From Bidens hawaiensis (Eukaryota; Streptophyta; Magnoliopsida; Asterales; Asteraceae), in the NCBI GenBank assembly GCA_021521415.1, contig JAIQDT010004976.1:124001-188000 (forward strand): a stretch of DNA of 64,000 nt, in the 5' to 3' direction. Positions 10,442 to 22,916 of the stretch are shown here, in pieces; the first letter of the stretch is position 1; every line of letters starts with the position of its first letter. The notes under the pieces are model-generated. The model was not told the DNA's origin. It saw nothing but the letters and a program-made list of their open reading frames with translations, and searched no databases. The position numbers and the translations under genes were made by a program.

Positions 10442-12846
10442 TGTAACATTCGTTACTTTTCAAACCCGAAAACCCAACCCATTTCAAATTTCGGTTTTGT
10501 TTATAAATATATATTATTATTATTTACGCTTCATGACATTCTCGATGATTCATGTTTATCGTTCGTTCGTTTTATATAGCATTTTGTTCAATTTACGAAA
10601 CCCTAAAGAATTAAAGTCGTTGTTTAATCAATTTCCACACTTTACGGGATTAATACGAAAATATCTAAATTATATAATTCCTATTTAAATATATTGTAAA
10701 TTCCAAAGGTTTAAATATGAATTTTTAACTTAACTTTCTGATTTTAAACATATTAAAACTTGAGGGTCCTTAGGTGAAAGTTCCTTTAAATTATATTAAT
10801 TTAATTAATAATCCCAACCCTCCAGTCCTCCCCCCTTCATCGTTTTTCCGGTGAGGTAGTTTCCGGTGACCGTAAGTTTTTCGGCAAGCTTAAAAACCCG
10901 TTAAACGCGTATTAAAATTCAATTAAACTGTGTAATGGCCTTATACTATAATGGGGAAACATTAATCATCGTAATAACGAGTTTTAACACCATAATATGT
11001 GCATTTTAATTCCGATACCTGCCGGATAATTAGCCAAATTACAATAATGATCATAAACGCATATACGTTTCAATTAGTGCTATAAAATGGACCCTAGCAA
11101 TCATCTAAACTCGCTCACAACTTCAAATCATCATAATACACACTCCATATCACTAAATTAATCCACCAAGTTCATTTTTACGACGAGTAGCGGCTCACCA
11201 TAAATCAAGAACACTTAGAGGTAAATTTTATATGGTTTTGCATAGTCATTAGCCGTACATTAAAAGCCTAACTTTAATTTCTTCATACATGGATCGGATT
11301 TAATGAATTCGCAATCAAGGGTTTGTTAATGAAGGAGATGAACATTAGCTATAGTTTATAAATTTCTGTTTCTGTCTCCTTATCAAATATTTACTCTGGT
11401 CTAGTGGTTAAGCGTTATTGTTGTTGTTAATCACAAGACTCGGGTTTGAACTTGGGTAAATGCAGTTATTATTATTTTTTTAACCATTTATTTATTGTAT
11501 AAAAAATCAAATAAATTATCTAAAAATCAACATAAAGCAAATAAAAATTATTTTTAAGCCAAATAAGTTTTATAAATTAATTATAAAATATATTTTACCA
11601 TTTTCCCCATCTAAAAACCGAACTCTCATTATCATTAACCCGGTAATCTAATTTAGTTCGTTAATTTTTTTATCGTTAAAACCTTAACTCTTTTGTTGCA
11701 ATCCGCTAATCTTTAATTAGCCTTTTAATTTGTTAAAAACCGTTAAGTTAGTTATATAATATGTGAACTTTAATCCGTGAGCTCTATAATTCGTAAATCT
11801 CAACTCGTTAACTTTAAATCCGTTCGTTAATTTTAATTCAATAACTTAGTCACATCCGTCGAGATAAAAATTTTCCAATTAAAATCCGTACATTTTATTA
11901 TCGTATCCTTCATATTAAAAATAATATAAACCTCATTATAATAGTTATTAATATAATATGCACATAACCTTAAAACCGCTAAAAATCCGTTAAAAACTTA
12001 AAATTATATTTAATGCTTTGAGATATTATAAAATACATATTAAAATAGTGCAACATATTTAAAATCAAAGTTAATTAAATCCCGGTAGCTAGTCTTGATT
12101 TCCTTTGCATTTTCATTTATAGTTTGGGACAATTGACCGCTTCGGTTTCGTTATCATGCTTTCAGTTTTTATTGCAATTTTATCTTCGATTTCGAGGTGA
12201 GTTCTTCATAACCCCATTTTAACGTTTTATAATATTTTGGGGGTAGCACGTCAAAAGTTTTTCTTCCGTTAGTTATGTGCTTATTTACAAACCGATTCAC
12301 TTATATTGTACATGTTAATATTATTCGTGCATATTGTTTATGATTATACGTGAACTTGCTTGCAACCTGTTTATTGTTTTATTGGTGGAAGTTACGCAAA
12401 CGCAAACGCATACACATAGTGGGAGGGTCCGACGGGACGTACCCACGCCTTCTAACATTACGACCTCGGTTGCTTACGTAAGTTGGTTCTCATTTCCCCG
12501 ACTTCAACGGCTTCAGCTAAATGAATGGGAGGACGACACTATTTGATTTCATTTACTTTACGCTTGAATACTTATTGCATGACGATTTTTGAATCGCGAG
12601 TTATATATATATGTATACGGAAAAACTTATGAAAACTCACCAACATGTGCTGTTGACAAAATATATTATTTTCAACGTGTTGCAGATTGATATGATGAAG
12701 TGCCAGGATAAGAAAACTAGATATGATGAAGTGCTTGAATATTTGTTTCATTTAGAATTAATGTTATTTGTCTTATTATCAGACTAGCTTATGAGTGATC
12801 TGTACCTTGCACCCGGGCGTATTCCGCTTAAAGCCGGGGTGTTACA
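10442..12846 (+). repeat. Z 5' LTR (2405 bp)
   Basis: It starts TGTAACATTCGTTAC and ends GCCGGGGTGTTACA. The start and end match 27828-28210. It is AT-rich and has no coding frame. A tRNA-like/SINE-like block lies at 11395-11465. There is a 6-bp palindrome-rich tail before the end. Confidence 0.85.
11395..11465 (+). repeat. tRNA-like A and B boxes, possible SINE head
   Basis: TGGTCTAGTGGTTAAGCG (from 11397) resembles a pol III A box, and GGGTTTGAACTTG (from 11442) resembles a B box with C-to-T changes. The spacing, about 35 bp, is that of tRNA genes and tRNA-derived SINEs. No good acceptor stem is seen, so it is not a functional tRNA; an inserted SINE fragment is the best guess. Confidence 0.4.
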
Positions 12847-12860
12847 GATTGGTATCAGAG
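12847..12860 (+). other. Z primer binding site
   Basis: GATTGGTATCAGAGCC directly follows the LTR end GTGTTACA. It contains TGGTATCAGAGC, complementary to initiator Met tRNA. Confidence 0.85.
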
Positions 12861-14075
12861 CCGTAACTATAAGATAGGTTGTTAGACGTATCGGTCTAGT
12901 ATAGTTATAGTTTATTTTAGGGTCCAAACTGTATGTATACTCTATGTGCTATGTGCCCGCACTTATATTAAAAGTTCATTCGTATGCTTTCATTTATATT
13001 TATAATATCATATAGCGTCGCCTTCACACATATACACACACAAACTCCAATGCTTATGCCCAAAACGAAAATTTTCAAATCATTTTCAATCGATTTTATT
13101 TCGGTTTTCCGATATTTCTTCTTCATAAAGATGGTTCATGTGGCGGATATGTAGTAACTGTAAGGGGGACGTGCATACAAATCCAATCAGACGCGGACCC
13201 GGTTGCTCACCTGGAGAGTTCGGAAATGACATGGAACTTATTAAGCCAAAGCATACCACACCAAACGCCATATAAATCACAACTTTATGCTTTCAAACGT
13301 GACCATGTTCTCTTTGTGAAAAGAATATGGTTACACTCCGAAGGATGTCACACAATTGATGGTGGTTCAGGCGACGTGTGACTCCAACCCTTAATGTTTT
13401 ACAATGTATTTTAACTAAAAGTCTGACAAGTCGTGGTGATACACGAATAACCAGCTTTTTGTTCGAGTTGATTACGCATTTTTGACTTATGTGTTATAAT
13501 CAAAAGTTTATCAAGTCGTGGTGATACACGAATGCCCAACTTTTGGTTCGATTTGATTACACATTTTTATTTTTATTGGAACATACAAATTATGATGATT
13601 CATACAATGTGTGATTCCAAAGACTCAATTGTTTATATTGCGGTTTTAAAAGTCATTGGGTTTTGTGAATTGTTGAATTTCAATTCGTTTTCTTTATTTA
13701 TATATTCATATACTGTTTTGAAAATCCGAAAAGTCATGGTGATACATGAATAGTCGATTTTCTATTCTTTTTCTTTATCTGTAAATACTCATTATTTCGT
13801 ATGTTTTGAGTTGAAAGCACGAAAATTCGTGGTGATACATGAATTGTCGATTTTCAATTCTTTTTTTATATATACAATTTAATTATTCTTATGGTTTAAA
13901 TTAAAAAGTCAAAAAGTTTGGTTGTACATAAACACTCGATTTTCAATTCGATTTCATTACTTATATTGGGTTTGTACTAATTCCATGTTTTTATTTCAAA
14001 ATTTGATATATCTTTAATTCAAAAACTTTACGAGATTATTATTATTGAAATGCGAAAACTTATGCGGACTCATGA
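12861..14075 (+). repeat. Z leader with diverged tandem repeats
   Basis: Between PBS and S1 there is no coding frame. From about 13424 to 13970 some six diverged units of about 80-95 bp repeat the core AAGTCGTGGTGATACACGAAT plus a CGATTTTCAATTC-like piece (cores near 13428, 13515, 13730, 13825, 13913). The array is interrupted by S1 at 14076. Confidence 0.7.
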
Positions 14076-14602
14076 TGTAAGGCCCCGAACCCCGGGAACC
14101 CCACAGTTGGTAATCATTCAGAACACTTAAGAAAATAATTAAACTTGAAAACGGTTTCTTCCATTAAAACAAACATCTCAGAGTATAATTTAGCGGAAAA
14201 CATAAATAATAAAATAAGTTCCAAAACCCGGGAATTTTGCCCAAAATCAACATAGTTATCTTTAAATAAAAACTTTTAAAAACAAATGCTTAATAGTAAA
14301 ACTTCAGTTCCCGTATGCCCTTCACCGTCCAAGTAGCTTCGTGCACGTCCAAGCGATAAGGCATCGTCTTCCTAACCTGAAACTCACACTAACATGCACA
14401 CAAAGTCAGCTTGAGCTGAGTGAGTTCAAGTTTTAAGTAAATAACATCAGTAGTAATAGTTAAGATAGTCAAACCAAAAGTTTTAAAAAGTAAAAGGGTA
14501 CATCCATCAAATCCTCATTATCGAGAACTAAACATCCTCATACATACATATACAAAATGTATATGTAAACATCCTTTCAATTACATCTCTATATATATCA
14601 CA

Positions 14603-14660
<58 letters not shown>

Positions 14661-16029
14661 CATCCACGTATAACATCAGGGTTGAGCAAACATACAACCC
14701 AAACACGTAACATCAGTGCATGCAAACACAAAGTAGGCATACACAACATCAGTAGTCGAAACGACTACAACATCGCCAGATATAGGCCAAGCAATGATGT
14801 ATATACATATATATATATTTAACATCCCAAGGCCTACCATATGCTAGCAAGCCTATATAAATCATCTAAAACATTTAATCCAGTAGGAAAACACTTAGGT
14901 GTGCATGCTAGCCCAAAAGTTAAAAGAGTTAAAAGGGGCATCATGAACTCACCTGAAATCAAACGAACACCTGCAACGAGCTAGGAATTTCCTAAGTGCA
15001 CGATCACAAGCAAGGGCCTGTAAATTATACACAACAGGTTACTACACTAGACCGTAAGAACACTCTTGCCTAATGGGCCGTTCAAGCCCAACACTTTGGC
15101 CCAAGGCCCAACAACTTGGCCCAAGGCCCAAGGACAATCAAATCGGGTCGAATGCGTGTGTAATAAACCTTAAAACCATTAATTAACGAATCAGCCCCGA
15201 ATGGGCCAAATTGCATTTTAAATATTTTCATTCATAAAGATTATGTCACCCGAGTTGATAGGGTTGACGGTTCGTTTTTACAACTCTTACTTTAACGTTT
15301 AAACGAAAATTCGCGCACCGCAGACTCGATTAACGAAGCACTAACCACAACAGCCCCGAGCATCAAAAAAATAATTTTTCCACAGCCCTTAAACCTCCCT
15401 AGGGCTGTACAAACTGATTCGGTCAGTCACCCAATCAATTAACACATTAAACTCAACAATTTGCAATTTTACACCCGATAAACCCTAGTTTTTGAACTAA
15501 AATCGATTGACCGACCTAAACACCTCCAATGACCACGAAATTTTAATATGATGTAAATGCCACACATGGGGATCTTTCTACACCGGAAACTCTAATTTTT
15601 ATCCACGGGAAGTGGGTCAATTACACCTTGGCCGAAAATCTGTCCAACGAAAAGTTTCGTCAAAATTGAGCATCAAAACGATTAGGGGTGAACAAAAAGA
15701 GTGTTGGGGTTTGTAGTACATACCTTGAACTACTTCTAGGAGCTTGGAATCGATCAAAAAGTCAAAGCACGGAAGGGAGGGGGTGGCTGGAAGGGGCCGA
15801 TCGCAGCAGCAGCTGTGGTTAGGGTTTAGGTTTTTTGTTTAATGTTTTATCATAAAAACATTTTCATTCTAGCCCCCGGAATTTAATAATAATGCAACTT
15901 GGAAGAAATGATAAGCGATTAGACGTACCGGGATGACGTAAAGGCCTCCGAGAAACGTTGGATAAATCCCGAGAATTATACATACTCTACAAGCTTTAAT
16001 TCTTGAAACCGGAATTAACGGGCGTCACA
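14076..16029 (-). mobile_element. Solo LTR S1 (Tekay-like family, 1954 bp)
   Basis: In plus orientation it runs TGTAAGGCCCC to GGGCGTCACA, flanked by CATGA (14071-14075 and 16030-16034). It carries the marks of the T1/T2 LTRs in reverse: the CAGCTTGAGCTG hairpin (14404-14432), a long TA microsatellite (14605-14661), GTAGTCG/CGACTAC dyad near 14755, and a short GGCCCAA array (15070-15142). No internal DNA remains, so it came from recombination between two LTRs. Confidence 0.9.
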
Positions 16030-16034
16030 CATGA

Positions 16035-16480
16035 GGATTTCAATTTCGATTTCAAATTTTTCATGCGATTGTACTTCTTTATTTATCTTCATATTTATAA
16101 ATGGATTTCGATTTTAGGAATCTCTCATGTGACATTTCTTTTGATTTTGACATGAAATTCATATTTACGTTTCGTGTCATGTGAATTCTTCACGCTTTGT
16201 TGAATGTCTTCACGTTCTCCTCGACGTCGCCCTCGAAACATAACCCGAAAAATGACAAACCCGATCATCAGGCAATTGACCGTCGCAATTCCCACCATGA
16301 CAAACCAAGATTCGTTACTAATCACAACAATACATTCAAACCTCAAAGTTATGCCTAAGTCAATCCAAGCCAAACATAACTCTTGGATGCTTAAACCTAA
16401 CCCAGCAAAGATATTTACACGAGAAATTATCCTTATGTGTAATTTCAAACCTACTATTATTGTAGAAACTCGAGCACACA
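16035..16480 (+). pseudogene. Possible gag relic of Z
   Basis: Downstream of the leader, one frame (from 16205) reads KHNPKNDKPDHQ, DRRNSHHDKPRF and NHNNTFKPQSYA. This is a basic, Asn/His/Pro-rich composition like the hinge before the zinc knuckles of gypsy gag. It is broken by stops after 16350. A 93-codon ATG frame (16204-16485) overlaps but has no familiar motif. No CCHC box is visible. Assignment is by position and composition only. Confidence 0.35.
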
Positions 16481-17246
16481 TGTAAGACCCTGGAAAAAAA
16501 AACTAACTTGTTTCCGCTATGCAATAACTTACCATGTGTTCCTTGTCGTCTTAAAATTTATTTGTTTTCGGTATTAATGTTTAATCTTTTCAAATTCATC
16601 AACCACGCTTAAATTTTTAAATAACTAAATTTCCCACGTTTATTTCTCTTATAAACACCTTTTACGTAAAATTTCAAATCCCGATTATTTTAAATAGTCA
16701 ATTAACAAATATTATTCATATATTCACAAATTATTTCGTTATACGAAGTATAATGAAGTTATTTTTATCTAAATAAAATTCATTTTAAAGGGATTATTAC
16801 CAATATTACTATAATAATTATTATTAGTATTATTAACAATACTATTATTACTATGATTAATATTATTGCCGTTTTTACTATTATTATTCTTATTAATATT
16901 ACTATTGATATTCTTATTAATATTATTGTTATTCTAAAGAGATCTTTAAAATGAAATAAATCAAGATCTTTCTATTTAAACAAGTTGTTTTATTTGACGA
17001 TCCTCCCTAAAGTTTTCATAGGGCGCCGCCCAACAAAAAGAGAAAATTTCTACATTAAAATTTTTACAAAGTTTTCTAAGCTTTAGCACTAGCTAAGGAT
17101 ATTTTTCTTATATGCAAATTATTATTATTATAACTTTTCTTTGAGTTATAAAAACACCACGTCTTTACAATCGATTTTTCACAAACTTGAACGAATCCCA
17201 ACAATCATTTCTTTCCCTAATTTTTCAACGCCAATTTCTTTCTTCT
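16481..17246. repeat. Possible LTR end interrupted by S2
   Basis: TGTAAGACCCTGG at 16481 looks like the reverse complement of the CCAGGGTCTTACA-type LTR end found in this superfamily, and breaks into the putative gag. The rest is AT-rich non-coding DNA with TTA-type microsatellite (16795-16935). I could not find the matching other end, so it may be a truncated LTR. Confidence 0.3.
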
Positions 17247-19284
17247 TGTAACGCCCGAAAATTTCGTCAATCGGCTCGATCATTTATAAAATTCTGTTTA
17301 AAAGGCGGGGTTTCATCTTTCTAATTTAGAGCCTTGTAATACATTTTAAAAGTCCGTCTATCCATCATTTTGCTCAAGACATCGCCTCTTATAACTTAAA
17401 GTGTTAGATTGGTATGTAGCACCCGACATTTTTGTTTATCTGCATGAGACATTTGTAGAGTTGTATTATATTTGAGAGTTGATCCGACATTCTTCGGGGG
17501 CCTCCTTGTCGTTTTTGTAAGTTAAACTATTTAAACTTTCATCCAAGTATCGCATTTTACAAGTTAAAGGGGCCTAGGTGTAACATTTTTATAACTTAAA
17601 CCCTAATTCCTTTTTCCTTCCCCCTAGTCCGATCGTCAGATAGAGCAGCCACAACACCGTCGTTTTTCTTCTTTTCCAGCCAATTCCAAGGACCCAAACT
17701 CTAATTCAAGGTTTGTATTATGTCAATTCAAGTTATTTTAACCATTAAACCCTTTATTGAACCCTATAGATGTCATAAACATGTTAGGGTTTGAGTTTTG
17801 ATTAAAACAGTTTCTGACAGATTCGTAATTGTTTATTGTTTGGTCAGTAACTTGATGAAAATTGATTGTTTTTGATCGATTCTTGATTCCATAATATTCT
17901 ACTTTGAGTCTAGCTTCCAGAAAAGTATAATTTGTAATTTTTGGACGAGATTTGAATGGATTTTATGATTTTATAAAAACGTGTGTCAAAGCTGATGCGG
18001 GGTGAAGGAATTCTGGTATGTCTTCCCAACATCATAACTCTTTTTTGACAAGTCCAAATTGGTTGATTCCACTTCTGAAAGTTTACATTTTTAGTTAAGA
18101 GTACAACCCAATTGGAATCATTTAATTTGGTTTGATAATGATTTCTAAAAAAATGAAACACTTTTGCTGCGCACTGAAATAACTGCACGTACCTTTCTGT
18201 GTTTGAGAAATTTTTATAATATTTGTGTGAATTGGAAAAATATAATAAAAATATTTTTATAAACCTAAGACATTTATACAACTTTGATAAAAATTTCATA
18301 ATTTATTTCTATGAGTTTCCTATGTAATAAAATGCATCTTTGCATGCTAAAATCTGCTCCTTATACATGTTATTGATAAATTCATTCGATTTAGGCTTAA
18401 CCAGTGGCTGCCCAAATGTGTACTCTTCGGGGCTGTTTAAAGTTTGTTTTTTTTGCTCCGTAATCTTCCTAGGTATGTCATATTTATTATACTTTAGAAT
18501 CGGGAGCAATGAAGCTCGTTTGGTTAGTCACTTGTCGATAGATTGAAAACTAGGATTTCGGTTGTCTAGTTTGTTGATTGTTGCGTTTAGCGCGTTGTTA
18601 TACGGGCTATGACAAACTAATTTTTATGTTAATGGGGCTGAATTGGTTGTCGGTTGCTCAAACGGGTCGGTACAACGCAAATTCGCGTTTAATTGGTAGT
18701 TCATGCGTTGTACAAGCAAATTGTCGACCCATTCAACTCGTGTATTGTCGTGTGGACTTGTTGGCTGTAATTATACTAAATTTGGTCCACACGGGGCTGA
18801 GTTGGTTGCTAAGTGCATAAAAAACTCGTTAACGCGCGTATTCGATACAATTAACAACTTTCGGGTGTAGTTTGGAAATCCTTTGTCCCCGGAATTAACT
18901 AAGGGTCGTTTTGGTAAATGCATGGCTTTGGGGGATGATGTAATTGAATTTGGTAAGGTCGAGGATTTAGGTCAATCAAATCATGTTAGAACGCCTTGTA
19001 GGATAAACGAGTCGGTATGCCCTTTTTACTTTTTACATTTTGGGCTAGCATACACACTTACTTGTTTTACCCGTTAAACTGTTAAGTGACTGCTTATAGG
19101 TTTACTTGAAGTAATTGTATTTTGGATACATCATACATATTATCTATGACCCATACTTATGGCAATATAATAGTTCGTCGTGATTAAGCTATAGTGCATA
19201 CATTTATATGTATATCTATTGATGTGTGTACTTGATGAACTTACGTGTAAGCGTGCCTTTGGGTGTGTGTTTTTGTATAGATTG

Positions 19285-19900
19285 TGGCTGGGTCCAATAT
19301 GTTACACGAGTTACGACTTGTGGTGAGAGGCTCGTGTTGCATATCCTTGATTTGGACGGGTCAAATATATTACTCGAATCCTTGACTTCGTGACTTGTGA
19401 TCCATGGTAGAGAGGCCTATCTCTTGTTAAACCCGCAAGCGGGTCTAATATATTACTCGAGTTACGACTCGTGGTGAGAGGCCTGTATTGTGTGGATTTT
19501 CTGTATTAGGGTCCAATATGTTACTCGAGTTACAACTCGTGGTGAGAGGCCCATATTACTTACTATTTTCTGCTACCGGTTCCATTATATTACTAGAGAT
19601 ACGACTTGTGGTGAGAGGCCCGTATTGTGTGGATTTTCTGTATTAGGGTCCAGTATATTACTCGAGTTACGACTTGTGGTGAGAGGCCCGTATTAGTTAC
19701 TATTTTCTGCTACCGGGTCCAATATATTACTTGAGTTATGACTCGTGGTGAGAGGCCCGTATTGTGTGGATTTCCTGTATTAGGGTCCAATATATTACTC
19801 GAGGTACAACTCGTGGTGAGAGGCCCGTATTACTTACTATTTTCTGCTACCGGATCTAATATATTATTCGAGTTACGACTCGTGGTGGCGAGGCCCGTGT
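19285..19900 (+). repeat. About 70-bp tandem array, nine units, two alternating types
   Basis: Each unit has GGGTCCAATATATTACTCGA, GTTACGACTCGTGGTGAGAG and GCCCGT. Units are joined alternately by a TTGTGTGGATTTTCTGTATT-type spacer and a TACTTACTATTTTCTGCTAC-type spacer, so the true period is a dimer. The ACTCGAGT palindrome recurs in most units. The first two units are the most diverged. Confidence 0.85.
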
Positions 19901-20003
19901 TAGCATAAATATTTTAAAGGAAAAAAATTTATTTATTTAATTATGATTTTCAAGGTGTTTGTACTTTTGATATCTAAACTGAATTATGAACATTGATTAT
20001 ATA

Positions 20004-20035
20004 AAACTTGAACTCACTCAGCTTAAGCTGACTTT
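20004..20035 (+). other. Conserved LTR hairpin motif, S2 copy
   Basis: CTTGAACTCACTCAGC, TTAA, GCTGACTTT: same motif as in the T1 and T2 LTRs, lying just after the tandem array here too. Confidence 0.55.
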
Positions 20036-20395
20036 ATGTATATGTTAGCTTGAGTTGCAGGTTAGGGACTCGAGGTTACTGCTTGGACGTGTTGGGGACT
20101 ACTCGGACGGTTGAAGGCGTTCCTAGTAAGAGATTTTGAAATAAAACAGACATTTTGTTTACATTGGATTTTTAGGCACTTGTACCCGGGTTGGGATTTT
20201 GGATACTCAACCTCTACCGCTACTTATTGTTTGGAACCTTTTCCCAGGTTTTGGGCATTTTTAATACTCATGAATTTCCGCTGTTAATTTACTCATAAAT
20301 GGTTTTAAATAAAACGAATTATTTATGGTTTTAAATTTTTGAGAAATTTTGGATTTGATACCAGCTGTAGGATTTCCGGGAATCGGGGTCTTACA

Positions 20396-21188
20396 GTTCT
20401 TTAGATATATTGTTATATATATTATTTGTATATTATTGAAATAATTTTATGTATTGATTTCTTTCGAATATTGTTTACGAAGTTAATATCAAATTTGGTT
20501 ATTCATTAATTAGGGAACTATTTTCATGTATAGTGCATTTTGAATTGGTTTACTTTGTTATTTAAATCTCGTGGTCTATAATTGATTTCCCATAAACATA
20601 GTTATTTAGTGGAAATTGGGACCATGTACATTTTGAATTTTTTATTATTTTTGCACGAATTGTTGTGATTAATTGTTTGGTTCTCTTTCGCGCAATGTTT
20701 CATCAAATTACTTTATCATTTTTGTTTCATCAAATTGAGACCAATTTCATACTTTGATTTTGAAGTTTAAATTAACTATGTCTTCTTGATTTTAATGTTT
20801 TATCAATTTGAGACGAATGTTTCACTTTCATCTCGAAGTTTCAATTATTTATTTTGTGATTCTTAAATCTCAATGTGGCATTTATTCACATTGATATTTT
20901 ATTGAAAATTTTCAAGAAATTAATCTACTTTATCATTTTATTCAAGTTTCGTTTATCTTCTTCTCGAACCCAATGCTTTACCGACTTATGTGTTTATGTT
21001 TCGTTGGCTCAACGCCACATTTGCTCACTCTCAACCTCATTATTTCATTTTCATGACTTCAATTGTTTTCATTAGTTATTCTAATTACTTCATACTACTC
21101 AAGAGTGTCGCTCATTTCGTTATATGTTTTGATAACGTCGTTTATATCATTTAAAACTTCAACGATTTCATTTGGTTATTTTGATTGA
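20396..21188 (+). other. AT-rich non-coding DNA between S2 and L
   Basis: It has low-complexity features such as repeated TTTCATCAAATT and TTGAGAC pieces (20700-20820). No coding frame or LTR end is recognised. It belongs to Z or to the uncertain element at 16481. Confidence 0.4.
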
Positions 21189-22596
21189 TATGCGAAAATA
21201 TATATAACTAATAAAACGATTCGCAACTAAGCTTTAAAAACCAAACAACCTAACCTAGTTCACACAATCAGCAAGTGTACCGGTCGCGTGTAGCAAAGAG
21301 AAAGGAAGTCCGGGTATTGAACTCAAGGAAACTAGAGGTGGCTCGGATACTAAACCCTAACTAAGTCCAGCCTTAAAACAATATTTAATTAATTATTATT
21401 AATTTTGTATTTTGTTTTAATTAATTTAAACTAATTTAACTAACTTACTTAACTTAACTGAGCTAACGGGAAAACTTAACGACACTAACGGCATAGTGGA
21501 GATCTCAAATATGATGAAGAGGAACCACCTAGGTAAGGGATCTTAACGACTATCAACGACACTCGGGTGACAACGAACAAATGAAACCGGGTTCTAAAGA
21601 TGACCTAACTAGACAATAATAAGGGAAAATAGGTCCCCACGGTCGGTTTTACTAAAAACCCCTAAAACATCTAGAAAGAAGAACAAAGCACAGTTGATTT
21701 TCTAAGTACCCTATTAATTTATTACTTGGTCCGTATAAAAATCACAAACTCCTATAAGGCTCATAATCCTAACAAACCTAGGGAATAAGGGGTAATTCAA
21801 TATTAAAGATTAAACAACTCGGCATACAAATTAACCTAATCAATGGCTAGAAAACCGATCGAGGTCTCGTAACGGCTAACTAAATCGACAAAGCCAAAGA
21901 GATAAACCGACTCCTAATGTCTTGGTCCGACTAATAGAAAGTGAACCACTGAGATGAACAACTCTAACCAATCAAACCCTATGGTGACGTCTACCATAAA
22001 CGACCAAGAACACCAAGTAATCAGTCTAGCATGCAATCCTTAACAAAACACGAAACTAATTCATGTAAAGATAAAATCACACGGGGACTAATTAATAAAT
22101 TATTGACAAACTCAATAGCAATCATAGAACAAAATCAAAATAATATGAACTTGACAATAGAAAATAAATCATATGTTCGTTAGTCAACCCAAAACAATCG
22201 TCAAAACGTCAATAAACCAAACCTAGGTAGTTCAAATAGTTTAGCTACTCATAATAATAAAACAAGAAATAAACTCAAAAGCTAATTCGCAAAAAGAATT
22301 CATATTGAAACTAATGAATCACACCGAAACGTGATAGAATACTTGACTGTGTCTGACTTGCTTCCTCTCGTACGAACTCCACCCAAATAGTCCCCCAAAA
22401 AGTCTGCTGCCTTGACCTCCAAATATCTTGTTTTTCTCCTGTGTTTCACGAAAATAATAATAATAAAGTAGTCAGTGGCGGCTCCTAGAACCCCCTCATG
22501 AAAGAAAATATATTAATCAATATATATGTGATTCCTTCCTTTCTTTTGATGTAGGGTTTCAACAAAAAGTTTTGTGGCTAACCAACATTACAAACA

Positions 22597-22636
<40 letters not shown>

Positions 22637-22916
22637 TTAGTATTATTATTAAATACGTTAACTTTATGTGTTATTTTATTTTATTTTTTTCAAATACTTT
22701 ATATAATTATAATAATTAGTATAATATATCATATGCTCGACTCGTCATTCGTCCGTCTCAAGTTTAGTAAAAGTGCTCCATTTTAGCTCATATTCTCTAG
22801 AAACCATTTAACTCACATACGAACCAAATATTAATAATATTCAATAAAAACTTGGCTCAAAAACACTTAAAAGTATAAGGAATATTTATATAATAATATG
22901 TATAAATGAGACCACA
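21189..22916 (-). repeat. L 3' LTR
   Basis: It pairs with 25676-27367. In plus orientation it begins TATGCGAAAAT (other copy TGTGCG) and ends GAGACCACA. It carries an ATT microsatellite of about 13 units (22597-22636), against about six in the other LTR. Confidence 0.9.

Larger units (their letters stand above)
17247..20395 (+). mobile_element. Solo LTR S2 (about 3.15 kb)
   Basis: It starts TGTAACGCCCG and ends ATCGGGGTCTTACA. Flanks CTTCT and GTTCT agree at 4 of 5 positions, so the target duplication is imperfect. Long stretches align with the T1 LTR (compare 17855-18080 with 38190-38410, for instance TTTTGATCGATTCTTGATTCC). In place of the GGGCC and TA arrays of T1 it holds a 70-bp array (19285-19900). 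No PBS or coding region follows, so it is a solo LTR of a distinct subfamily. Confidence 0.75.

Noticed and set aside
14528..14749. Poly(Ile-Tyr) frames at TA microsatellites (also 39945, 53971, 63278)
   Set aside because: Translation of TA repeats in LTRs.
17910..18509. Minus-strand frames of 129 and 66 codons in S2
   Set aside because: AT-rich LTR DNA that aligns with the T1 LTR; no conserved motif, and the frames are not kept in T1.
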